Source of the DNA: Symsagittifera roscoffensis
Lineage: Eukaryota; Xenacoelomorpha; Acoela; Convolutidae
Length of the DNA: 60,000 nt
Reading direction: 5' to 3'
Assembly (NCBI RefSeq): GCF_963678635.1
Contig: NC_087062.1
Location: 97,209,705 to 97,269,704 of the forward strand
Shown here one piece after another: positions 48,740 to 58,539 of the stretch. A program made the translations under genes and the position numbers. The notes under the pieces were generated by a model. That model was not told where the DNA came from. It saw only the letters and a list, made by a program, of their open reading frames with translations, and made no database searches. Position 1 is the first letter of the stretch. Each line of letters begins with the position of its first letter.

Positions 48740-48936
48740 ATGGCTATCAAAAATTTTACATCCTGTGAAAATTTTAAATCAGAGATCAACTCCCGAAAGT
48801 CAAATGCAGATGATTGGGAAGAAATCTTTTACGCACCGATTCCATTTTACGTACACTACACATGCGCTGTCGTACTCGTTTTGCTGTTTATTCCAGGAAC
48901 CCTCGGCAATTCTGCTGCCATTGTTGTGTTTCTAAA
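48740..48936 (+). CDS. Opsin-like class A GPCR, first coding exon (copy B)
   Basis: Paralogue of the exon at 41152-41360. It starts MAIKNFTSCEN against MSVDNFTFCEN, keeps the NFT sequon, DDWEEIFYAPIPFYVHY, and helix 1 with GTLGNSAAIVVF. It ends CTA AA|GTGAGT (donor 48937, phase 2), the same phase and position as copy A. The peptide identity is strong while the flanking non-coding DNA has no evident similarity, which argues that both exons are under selection. Downstream exons are not found in the following 11 kb. Function by family: light-sensing or other seven-helix receptor at the plasma membrane. Confidence 0.6.
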
Positions 48937-51095
48937 GTGAGTAATTCTTTTTTTCCTAATCCGTCTTTTGGTAGTAACCTCTGTAAATGTTCGGCAAACA
49001 AGTACAAATTAACTATTCACAGTGAGTTGAATTTATAAATTAGTTCACCCGCGCCTAGTAAAAATTCTAATTCAGATCTGAATTAATCTTTTTCAGATCT
49101 ATATTTCAGATTTGAAATAGGTTGTGAAATGTTTAAATATCGCTTGGATACTTCAGAAAAGGGTTATTTCAGATCTAATTTAAGATCTGCATTTTTTTCT
49201 TGGTTATTTCAAATCTGAAAAAGTCTATTTCAGATCTGAAATTTAGTTTTTCTTGGTTATTTCAGATCTGAAAAATCAATGATTTTGACACAATTTTCGC
49301 TATTTTTGATACTTTTGTATTTGATAGCTTCTGCTAGCTACTAGCTGGTACTCAACAAAGTCTCCATTGGGAGACTGCCAAAATATGTTTCCAGAAGCAT
49401 GAGATAAACATTGAAAACGCAAAAGTAGCGCATGAAAACCAAAAAAATTGATAGGTCTTCTAATAGTTTTTGAAAACTTTATATCACAGTTGAACAAGAA
49501 ACTTAGTTAAAAAAACTGTTTGTGAAGTTATTCGGAAATTTTGTTTCTTTTGCTAGTTAATCTAAACATAATTGTAAATTGCAGAAACATCAAAAACTGA
49601 AGTGTTTGCTCGAAATGCATAAGTTATAATTTAACAAAGGGTTTCTCAGATCTAATTTTAAAATCTTAGAAAATTTCAAATTCTTATCCAGATATAAAAT
49701 AGTGAATTTCAGATCTAAGAATCAACTAATGTAAGTAGTAAAGAATTTCAGAGCTTTCACAGAAAATCCCCTGGGTACAGGTTAGGAATCTCGCACGTTC
49801 CTACGGAAATTGTTTATTATAAATTTAAGTTTTAAGGAAAGTCGGTTGTAAAGGATACAAAATCTAGATTTGCAAGGATACTTTAAAGAAAATTATAGAA
49901 AAGAAAAGTATTCAATATAACTCCTTTTATATCAGGGCCAAGCCCGTTCCAATTGCAATTAAATGGCTAAATAAAATTTTTAAGAAATTTTTGGGGTGGT
50001 ATTTCTATCAAAAATTTTGATCAAAATTGCTCAATCAAAAAGTAGAAAATTGATTGAATGAAAAAACCGACCCAGGCAAAAATAGTCCGTTTTCTTCGAA
50101 AGTCAGAACAAGAAGGATCTTTCCATATCGCGTTTAAAACGTGCTAACCTGTCCCTTACGCGTGTTGTAAGGACGCAATATATCGGCCGTTAGTTATCCC
50201 AAACTGGCTAGAACTTTGAAAAAATAATAACAGCTGAAGCTTTTTATTTACATTTGAACTTCAAATTTAAAGTCTTCCAGATGGGTTGAAAAGATCTGTC
50301 GAAAGCGTTTAACCTAAATTAACGCGCTTAACGCGAAAATTAACCGAATAAAACAGACCACCCCAAGAATAAATATATATTTTTTTTCGGAAGTCGAGAC
50401 AAAAAGCTTTTTATTCATGCCCTAATGCAATGTTTTCATTGTTTACAAGAAGAGTTTTTTTAACTTGAATTGACTATGGCCAGCACTTTTTTTCTTTTTG
50501 AGGATTGATAAGTTACTAAAAACGTTTATTGAAATGAAGCATACCCATTCTGGTAAAAAAGGCTATAATAATATTTTTTTAAATATGAAGTTCAGATTAA
50601 ATTGTACCGGCTTGCCATTTTGCAATGATATTTTTCGTAAACGTTTAATAAAAGAAAAGTACATTTTGGGCAATATTCTGTTCTTAGAAACAAAAATGAC
50701 TTTTCTGAGAAATTGACGAGTTCTGTTGTCGTTTCTATCTTTTAATAAATCAATATACCTGAAAGAATTGGGTTTCAAGTGTACGTAATAAGCAGGCCCC
50801 GGATTTTAGTTCAACAACTATTTTTTGTAGTCAACAATTTTTTCTAAGAATATGGAGGAAATACATTTATCAGAGAGTTGCGCTTTATTTTGACTATTTC
50901 TGTTAAAATTTTCTAGAAAATCGACAGTATTTCAAAAAGTATACGCCAAAAGAATATGGAGGAAATAAACTTATCAGAGAGATGCGCTTTATTTTGACTA
51001 TTTCTGTTAAAATTTTCTAGAAAATCGACAGTATTTCAAAAAGTATACGCCAAATCTGACATTTTCACCATAGCTAATGATCACACGGTAGGAGT
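48937..51095. other. Presumed intron after copy B, AGATCT-rich
   Basis: No receptor exon recognised. At 49073-49270 and 49645-49720 there are many TTCAGATCTGAAA palindromes. About 50090-50350 includes CCAAACTGGCTAGAA and ACGCG words similar to the foldback element at 43048. Confidence 0.45.
50848..51055 (+). repeat. 104-bp tandem duplication
   Basis: Two adjacent units (50848-50951, 50952-51055) differ at only a few bases, each starting GAATATGGAGGAAATA. The array ends 41 bases before the target duplication of the MITE at 51105. Confidence 0.9.
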
Positions 51096-51104
51096 TGGTT
51101 AGAT

Positions 51105-51538
51105 CAGGGGCGGATCTAGCATTTTCTCGAGGGGGGGCGGATTTTCAAAAAATTTCCAAAATTTTGACGACCTTTTTTTTTTTTAGGTCGACCAAATTGA
51201 TTTTTCGAGCTCTCCCAAAGCACTGTTTTGCCCCTCTTTTGGCAAAATTTTCTGCGCCGCAGGCAAATTTTTTAAAAAACAGTCAAAAAAGCCGTTTTTG
51301 GGCACTTTTTGAAAAATTTTGACAAAAAAATCGCGTTTTTTTTTGGCGCGCGCTCCCCCTCAAAATTAGTATATATTGGCGCCGAAAGCGCCTTTAGAAA
51401 AATTTTAGGGTCGGTCGGCCAAAAATGGATTTCTGAAAAAGTATCAAAGAGGGGACCCTTTGGGTCGGCAGGGGGTCGAATCCCTGAGGGAAGGGCGTCC
51501 GCCCCCCCCCCCGCCTCCCCCCCCTAAATCCACCCCTG
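51105..51538 (-). mobile_element. hAT-like MITE, complete, with 8-bp target duplication
   Basis: A 434-base element starts CAGGGGCGGATCTAG and ends CTAAATCCACCCCTG. A perfect 8-base duplication GGTTAGAT flanks it (51097-51104 and 51539-51546). It is the best reference copy of the family in this window. Open frames across it (51095-51527) are repeat-derived. No transposase. Confidence 0.93.
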
Positions 51539-52683
51539 GGTTAGATGCTGTAAACAACAAAAATGAAATTTAAGGTTTCCTTTTAGTCTCGCTATATTTT
51601 TTGCAGAAAATTTTTTGAAAATGTTTCTTTTGCTGCTACTGAAAGTTCTAGATAACTCATCTTCAACTAATTCGATGGTTTGCAAAGAACTTTTTAGTTA
51701 ATGAATTTTTGTTACTTAACTAAAATCCGGGGCTTGGTAATAAGCTTTAATATTTAAAGTTTAAAATCAGTTCATTTGAATTACTCTCACAGAGGTGTCA
51801 ATGCAGATAGTAAAATAAAAAAAAAAAACTTTAATGATTTTATCAAAAACTTCTTAGTATTTCCTGGTATATATCCCAGAAACTTCAATACTAAAAGGTA
51901 ACAACAATGTCGACCTTAGTGAGGGGATTTGTAATACGCGATTGATGTCATGCATCCTTCAGTGACGGCGGTCTTTCGTTTCATCAGCTTGAGGTTGCAT
52001 ACACTCAAATATACAAGGCAAACAACTAATTACAACCAGCAAGAGAGATTTATAAAAAAAGGCTTCCCTCATGTTGAAGCAACGGATTGTTGGAAACTTA
52101 TTTTGAGTCAATTTCAGTCAATCACAATTAAATATTTAAAATTATCAAACAAATTGCAACGTTTCAATTTAGGCAAACAAATTCAGCAAACAAAAAACCA
52201 TCGAAACTAAAAATCACCGATTGCAAAACAAGTAAAAATTTTCAAATAAAGCTTGATGTAAACGCATTGGAAAAAGTTCAAGAAGTTCAAAAATAAATTT
52301 TTTTTGTCCTTTGCACGAATTGAACAGAAAAACTTGACCTTAACTCTGTTTCTACTAATTTGATTTCAATTTTGTGCAAAAACCGATCTGCAATTAGGAA
52401 CGACTAACGATTTTAATTGGTTGGAACTTTTCCATCATTTGTTCCCTCCATCAGAAGAATGGCCCTCCTGTAAATTATAAAAATTCCTGAACAGGTGTCA
52501 TCGATAAAAATATGTTTTTAATTGGCTGTATATATTAAAAGTAACGCCAGCCGGCTTCTTCGCTTTACATTACTGTCTCAAAATTTGAGGTTGGAAACAA
52601 GTGTAGTTTTGAGTTGAATAAAAATTTAAAAAACTCAAACTTGCTAGTTGAAAAATTAGCCACCGGCCAGTAGAAAAACCAAT

Positions 52684-52810
52684 GCAGCGGATCCAGGTTT
52701 TTTTTCAAGGGTTCAGATTTTAAAAAAAACTTCCAAACTGATCGTCCGAGCTTTCCCAAATCCCTATAAATACACTATTTTGACCAAATTTTCTGTACCG
52801 TAGGAAAGTT
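52684..52810 (-). mobile_element. hAT-like MITE, diverged fragment
   Basis: Begins CAGCGGATCCAGG, then a TTCAGATTTT block, CCGAGCTTTCCCAAATC and TTTGACCAAATTTTCTG, matching the first third of the 51105 copy. The remainder is lost. Confidence 0.6.
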
Positions 52811-53219
52811 ACTTTTAATTATCTATATACATTTGGTTTCAGGGAGTAATTAAAGCTTCATTAACTTATCTTACAAATTTTTTTTCCGGCTCAATAGATA
52901 TTTGCTCAAAAGTTGTCGATTTTGCTTCTGCTTCGCAAATATTGTTGCGTTGCTTACTAAAAGTTGAATTCGATAAAAGGCTTAACGGTATGTTGTCACG
53001 CAGAGAAAAAAAATCGATGTCACAAATAATACCTTCCCACTTCTTGAGTATCATCTGAACAAGTTTTTTTTCAAACTAGTAGAAGAAGTTAACCGTCATA
53101 GAATAATTTAAGAATTAGACAGCAACACTTTGAATGACGTCATATGGTCTCTGCTCATTCATATCTCGAATATCGCTACCGTTATGTCAGGAAAGTATAT
53201 CAGTTTATTGTTTCGACTT

Positions 53220-53690
53220 GCAAAGAAGGTGACGGATAGTTTGTGTTCGGAGTGTTTTTTATTCAAAGGAATGTGTCTTTTTGACTAGTCTTTTTCGCGG
53301 GATTTTTTATATCAACTGAAAGCTATTGATGTCGTGAGCTTAAATATAAAAAAGATATTTTTACCAGTGAATACTTTTATGAAATTTTTGAGGATTCGAA
53401 AATTGCCAGTTTTGACTTTTTCACTAGCCATGTTTACTATCTGAGAAATATTGTTGTCCTGAGCTCAAATTTAAAAAGATTGGTGATTTTTTTCCATTCT
53501 CAAAGAAAGTTCTTTTTCATAGACGGTAAAGGTCCGTGAAACATTTATGGCATTGTTGTGATATGTTTTTTGTTCCAATTTTTGCAGAAAGCGAAGAATG
53601 TTTTTGCTAGGGGTGGTGTTTTATTCAGACAAAGTTCCAAGAAAAAAACCGTTTGCTGTTTGGAGTGATCAACCCCTGGATCTTTGTATT
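53220..53690. repeat. Diverged relative of the 43 kb foldback element
   Basis: Starts GAAGGTGACGGATAGTTTG and contains GCCATGTTTACTATCTGAGA then TTGTCCTGAGCTCAAAT, paralleling GCCAAGTTTTTATATC and TTGTGAGCTGAAAT at about 43105-43165. The end with GAAGAATG and TTTTATTCAGAC parallels 43692-43735. Its two halves also mirror each other partly. Confidence 0.5.
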
Positions 53691-53744
53691 CCCAACGGGC
53701 CATGAATCATCATATTACCCGCATCCAGTTTCAAGCGTTAATAA

Positions 53745-55465
53745 TCGATTATATTACGATTTTAGTACCAGTCTCACTAAAATTGAGAAACAATCGATTT
53801 TAATCAATTAATAATCGATTATAATCTCTCTTTTTAAAATCAAATTATAACTAATTATAATCCATTTTTCGATACAATTATTATCGATTATAATTGATTA
53901 TAATCCATTATTTTCATTCAAATTTCTATTTCATTAGTTTTGCACAAAAATCCATTATAATCGATTATAATTGATTATAATCCTTTTTGTTTGTCCATTT
54001 TGTCTTCGAAGTTGCATCTAAATTGTTTATATTTTATGCTTTTGTGGAAGGTGGTTCCTATGAAAAATGAGAAAAATATTTTTAAAGTTTTCCAATTAAT
54101 TCAAATTTATAAGTTTTTTTTTCATTTCTTTCCCATTAGAGTTGTTTTGTGATGCATATTTTAAGCTTTTTCAAACACCAAAACATCAGCAAATTGATTT
54201 AGTTTCACGATTGAATCGGAAAATATATTTTTCATCTACCGCGAGAAACTTTCCACTCATATGAAAGGATCTCTATGAAACATTTTTTTTCGTGGCAAGA
54301 CTTTGTGTTCAGATGAACCAAAGTGTTCGAGAGATCTCTCTTTTAGAGATTTTCTTATTGACTCAGAAGTAATAGCCCATAAGATATAAATCGAATATGG
54401 GAAAAGTTTGGCAAAATAAAAGATTATTATCGATTATAATCGATTACAATTGATTTTAAGTGTTTTTAGTAAGAACTATAATAAATTATAATCAATTATG
54501 ATCGATTATAAGAGATTCTAATCTCTTGGAAAATATTACGATTATAATCAATTATAAATCCCTTAAAGACCTAATTTTGTTAATTATAATCGTTTATAAT
54601 TGTCAAAAAATCATCATAATAATCAGTTATAATCAATTATTTACGCCTAAACTTGGGTGCGGGTTTCTATGTTTTAATTTAAAGTTGGTTACGTTGGCTA
54701 CTTGTTGTTCAATTGAATTTTTTCTACCCAACTTTGATATTTTTGTTACTTTTTTATTTTACTCAGCATTACCCCCCTAGCGTTGGCACATTTACAACAA
54801 ACCCCCCTCTACCCTCAACGTAACGTGTTCAGGTGTGGGGGGGGGGCTGAGTGTTCAAGTGGTGGGGGGGTTTATTCAGGTGGTGGGGAGTGGGTTCAGG
54901 TGGGGGGGTTGGGTTCAGGTGGGGGGGGGGGGGTATGTGGGTTCAGGTGGGGGGAGGTGGTATATGGGTTCACGTGGTAGAGGGGTATGTGGGTTCAGGT
55001 GGGGGGAGGTGCTCAGGTGTGGGGGGTTCAGTGGGCGGAGGGTAGCAAAGGAGCAAACGTTAGGAGGGTTGAAGGGGAGCAAAGAGGCAAACGTTGGGGG
55101 GTGGGGGAACTCAACGGAATCTTTTCGCAATTTGAGCTTAGGTTTTGAAATGGTTTAGGCCAGACCATTCACTCGCTTTGCAAAATTTCCGCATCACTCA
55201 CTTGATAAATGCTGAAATTCTTTCAAAATTTTGCACGACGCGCGAAACAAAAATAAAGTGGAAAAAAATCCAATTTTATTTGATTTACTACTTATGATAA
55301 AATCCATTATAATGGATTCAAAATGATTTATAATGAATTTTGTTTTGGCGAGAAAAAAGGATTTAAATCCATTTTTAGTCCAATTTTGTTGTCTGAACGT
55401 AATATGGGAATCGATTATATTTACAACATTATAGACCGCGAAAATCCATTATAATCGATTTGTTT
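53745..55465. repeat. Cluster of AATCGATTATAAT-type palindromic motifs
   Basis: More than twenty near-copies of ATTATCGATTATAAT, AATTGATTATAATC and similar words lie in 53745-54625, with a few more at 55300-55460, separated by ordinary AT-rich DNA. Many are self-complementary around ATCGAT or AATT. Spacing is irregular, unlike a simple tandem satellite. No coding. Confidence 0.85.
54831..55040 (+). repeat. G-rich minisatellite
   Basis: Imperfect repeats of a unit about GGTTCAGGTGGGGGG with TATGTGG insertions, unit length about 15-35 bases. One strand is strongly G-biased with many runs of four or more G. All overlapping open frames (54783-55158, both strands) are by-products. Confidence 0.9.
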
Positions 55466-55645
55466 TCACTTTTCTTAAATGCGGGTAGTAGGTTGATTTT
55501 TTTATGCGTTGCGAATTATCCGCACTTTCCCGCATTGTCAAAACTAAGTGTGCAATCGATTAACACATTTAAAATATACAGTTGTATATACATAAGTTTT
55601 TTATACACCAAGTTATGGATTTTATAAACTATCAATTCAACTGTT

Positions 55646-55810
55646 GGACCAAGTTAACATCCCCCCAATATGTTTAGCGGGGAGGATTTTAACTTGGATC
55701 TGCGTGGGAGTTTTCAGCCAATCAGAATAGAGCACGTTAAGTAGCGCTTAGCAAATATAATTTATATTGAACGCTGGGGTGGAGGATCTTAACATGGTCT
55801 GGGTGGAGGA
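55646..55810. repeat. Palindromic dispersed repeat, ACCAAGTTAACATCC family
   Basis: Contains GGACCAAGTTAACATCCCCC, GGGGAGGATTTTAACTTGG, CAGCCAATCAGAAT and a second GGAGGATCTTAACATGGTC; relatives at 13735 and 46990. Nested inverted ends suggest a MITE. Confidence 0.6.
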
Positions 55811-56061
55811 TCTTATATGGTTTTATGTTCAATTGGGCTAAAAAAAAGTTTGCTTCTTACTAACAAAAAATTGATATAAAAAAGTTGCATTAGATTGCAA
55901 TCTTGATTTTGCCAATGCGGGTACACAATCAGTTCAAATAGGCTTAAACAAGGCAAGATAGATGGCCATATGAAATGAATAAACGACTCAAATGAATCAA
56001 TCCAAAATTTTTTGTTTACTCTCAATAACAATTTGTTCACCAAAAACTATTCGAGGGCTAA

Positions 56062-56127
56062 TAGAACGTGAAGTTGATCGCTTTGGCTGATATACGCTGA
56101 AAGCAGGATTCATAGGTTCGACACGAT
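56062..56127 (+). repeat. tRNA-like fragment upstream of decayed LINE
   Basis: GTTGATCGCTTTGGCTGATA (A-box-like) and ATAGGTTCGACACG (B-box-like) are at tRNA spacing. Stems are poor. Confidence 0.3.
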
Positions 56128-56164
56128 TTATGAGAGCTAGGAAATTTAAAATCTGAGATTTTTA

Positions 56165-58530
56165 GACTGCTTCATTTTGCAAAACATATGCTCTTTGTCA
56201 AAAAATGTTGATGAGATGCAAGCTTTGGATCATAGTCTTAAAAATATACCAGTGGCAATATGTCTAACTGAAACTTTGCTGCAAAATTTCCAAGACAGTA
56301 AAGTTTTTACTATCGAGAGCTATAAATCAATTGAAAATTGTTACAGAACAAAAAGAGGAGGCTGGGTTGGTATGACTATTAGGGACGACCAAAAGTACTC
56401 TATTATGGGGAAGGTAACTAATAATAACATGCAGGTTTCAACCATTGCCCTGAAGACACAACAATGTCGCTTGTCATTAATGTTCGTTTTAATTACACCC
56501 ACATCAATGAACAAAATAACTTTAGAAAAATTGCCTATTCATCTGGAATCTCTAATGTTGACACCATAAATAAACCGTATAGTGTAGGCTGATTTTAAAA
56601 ATAAATTTACTCGAAATGCAAACAATTTGGTTGAACTGATGAAAAACACTAGCGTTCAGAAAGCTGTTGATTCTCAATAATCCAACTTAATAAGCACACG
56701 ATAAAAACTTTTTGATTGAAAAAACATCGAAAAAGGCTTTTGAACAGCTGCAAGTAATTTTTGAGGAGAATCTTTACTTTTTTGTTCCAGTACATTGAAA
56801 ACAATCCAAAATTAAAACACCTAACCTCTTGATAGATAACTAAACTTAAATTTATAACCTTAGTGGGAAGTCTGAATACAGAAAAATGTATGAAAAGCAG
56901 TGTCAGTTTGTAGTTTAATTTATAATAATTTATAAACAAAAAATAATCAATAATCAATTTTCGCCAAATTTTCAAGACTTTTTAAAGGAGAAAATGAATG
57001 TTCGTTGAGACATCCGAAAAGTATTTGTAGCGTTTGAAAAAATTCTTTTCGACAGTTGGCTAAAAACTGGGAAGTACGTTTAATGACAGGTTGCTAACTC
57101 TGGAGCAGCACACACCGCCATTTTTCTATATACCAATTACTCAAGGGGAAGTTTTTAAAGTGTTAGAATCAATAAACAGAAAATTTTGCACGTGTTTTTA
57201 TAGTTGTAATAACTATTTTCGAAACATTTTAAATGGGTTGTGGCACCAAACTTAACAAAAGACTCTAAGATTGCTATGATACTGCCATTTTTTCCACATT
57301 GCCCTAGTCTGGCCGAAACGATTCCAGTCTACAAAGAGACTGGTCAGGCAAACCTTCAAATTTTTGACCATTTGCGCTACTGCCAGTAAAAACTAAGCTA
57401 CTGGAAAAAAAATTATATAAAATCGCGTGATATCAAAATTCAATAAAATTGACTTGCACAAGGGAAACAATTTGGTAGTTCCTCATCATGTCGCGAAACA
57501 AATGACCCAACCGTTTCATCGATTCAAAATTTAAGACACAATTTTCACGATCAAGTAAAACTGACACAAGATCACTTACTCCTGTTAAAAAATGCGAGTG
57601 ATGTGGAGTAAGAGGAGAAATTGGTTTGTTATTAGCATCTTAATTGATTCATAGGAAGCAGTATGTAGCCACTAATCTTGTAAACTTGTTCCTGGAGTAT
57701 CGATTTTTGGTATACTGCTTTTCATAACTTTCATTATTGATATCGACTCAGAACAGGGAAACACAGAATTGATAACTGTGCCTGCTGAACGCCAAACTGT
57801 CTTGAACAACCCAGCAGAATGGTTAAAACTAAACAAGCTTATCCTTAATGCTGATTAAACAAAAACTCAAGTTTTTACCAAAACAAACAAAAAAATTTTG
57901 ATAAACACCTCATTTTTATCGGTGAAGAATTCAGAAAGTTTTGCGGAATTTTTCAAAGGCAACGAAAATGTCTTTCAACCAAGCACCTTGAAACAACTTA
58001 CAAAACTTTCAAGCAACCTGTTTTACAGAGTGGCGTTTTGACTGGCGCATCCACAAAGAAGACAAAATATATATTCTAGCGCAAAACGTGAGGCGCTTGT
58101 TCAAAACATTTTAAAAACACGTAAATACCAATCAATCCAAAAACAAAGATTGAAAAAAAACTGTTTTTGCGGAGGAGACCCATTTGTATGAAATAGTGAA
58201 ATCGTGGCTTAAAATTCTCAAATGTGAAAACCCTATTCAAATGTTGAACCAGCTCATTACTGATAATGAAGTGAACAAACTTTCTGAGATGCGTAGTATA
58301 GCAAGAATACTACCAACAACAATACACAAAAACTCAAATGAGTCAATTGCTGTTAGGCTGAGAAAATTTTTAAACATTATCGTAAATTATCACAATAATT
58401 TTCTTGATCACAATAAATTTCTTGAAATTATCACAATAATTTTCTTGCAAAGAATTTTTCTAAACTATAGTTTTTCAGACTGCTACAGCCTGGATAATGA
58501 AGACCCCCTAAGAAATACTTGCTATTAGTT
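56165..58530 (+). pseudogene. Decayed LINE (endonuclease and reverse transcriptase remnants)
   Basis: Open piece 56177-56569 reads QNICSLSKNVDEM, PVAICLTETLLQNFQDSKVF, ENCYRTKRGGWVGMTIRD, the pattern of an apurinic-type LINE endonuclease N-terminus. Further on, in broken frames, are a PVYKETGQANLQ-like stretch near 57325 (compare P.YKKGD...NYRPIS), EWLKLNKLILNAD then KTQVF near 57820-57870 (compare W...NKL.LN..KT..F), and a C-terminal region at 58184-58400 (LNQLITDNEVNKLSEMRSIA). The RT catalytic motifs are not preserved and stops and frameshifts are frequent. It differs from the LINE at 5837, which lacks an endonuclease but is otherwise intact. Probably a CR1-like lineage. Confidence 0.75.
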
Positions 58531-58539
58531 AAGTAAGAT

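Noticed and set aside
49073-49270. CRISPR-like array suggested by recurring AGATCT palindromes
   Set aside because: Repeat units are too short and irregular, spacers vary widely, and the sequence is eukaryotic.
51095-51527. Two overlapping frames of 72-75 codons
   Set aside because: They lie inside the hAT-like MITE and match its other non-coding copies.
53745-54625. Origin-like or telomeric repeat
   Set aside because: Motifs are irregular palindromes rather than tandem telomeric units, and no origin consensus can be applied to an unidentified animal.
54783-55158. Four overlapping frames rich in Gly/Trp/Val or Pro
   Set aside because: They arise from a G-rich minisatellite read in several frames.
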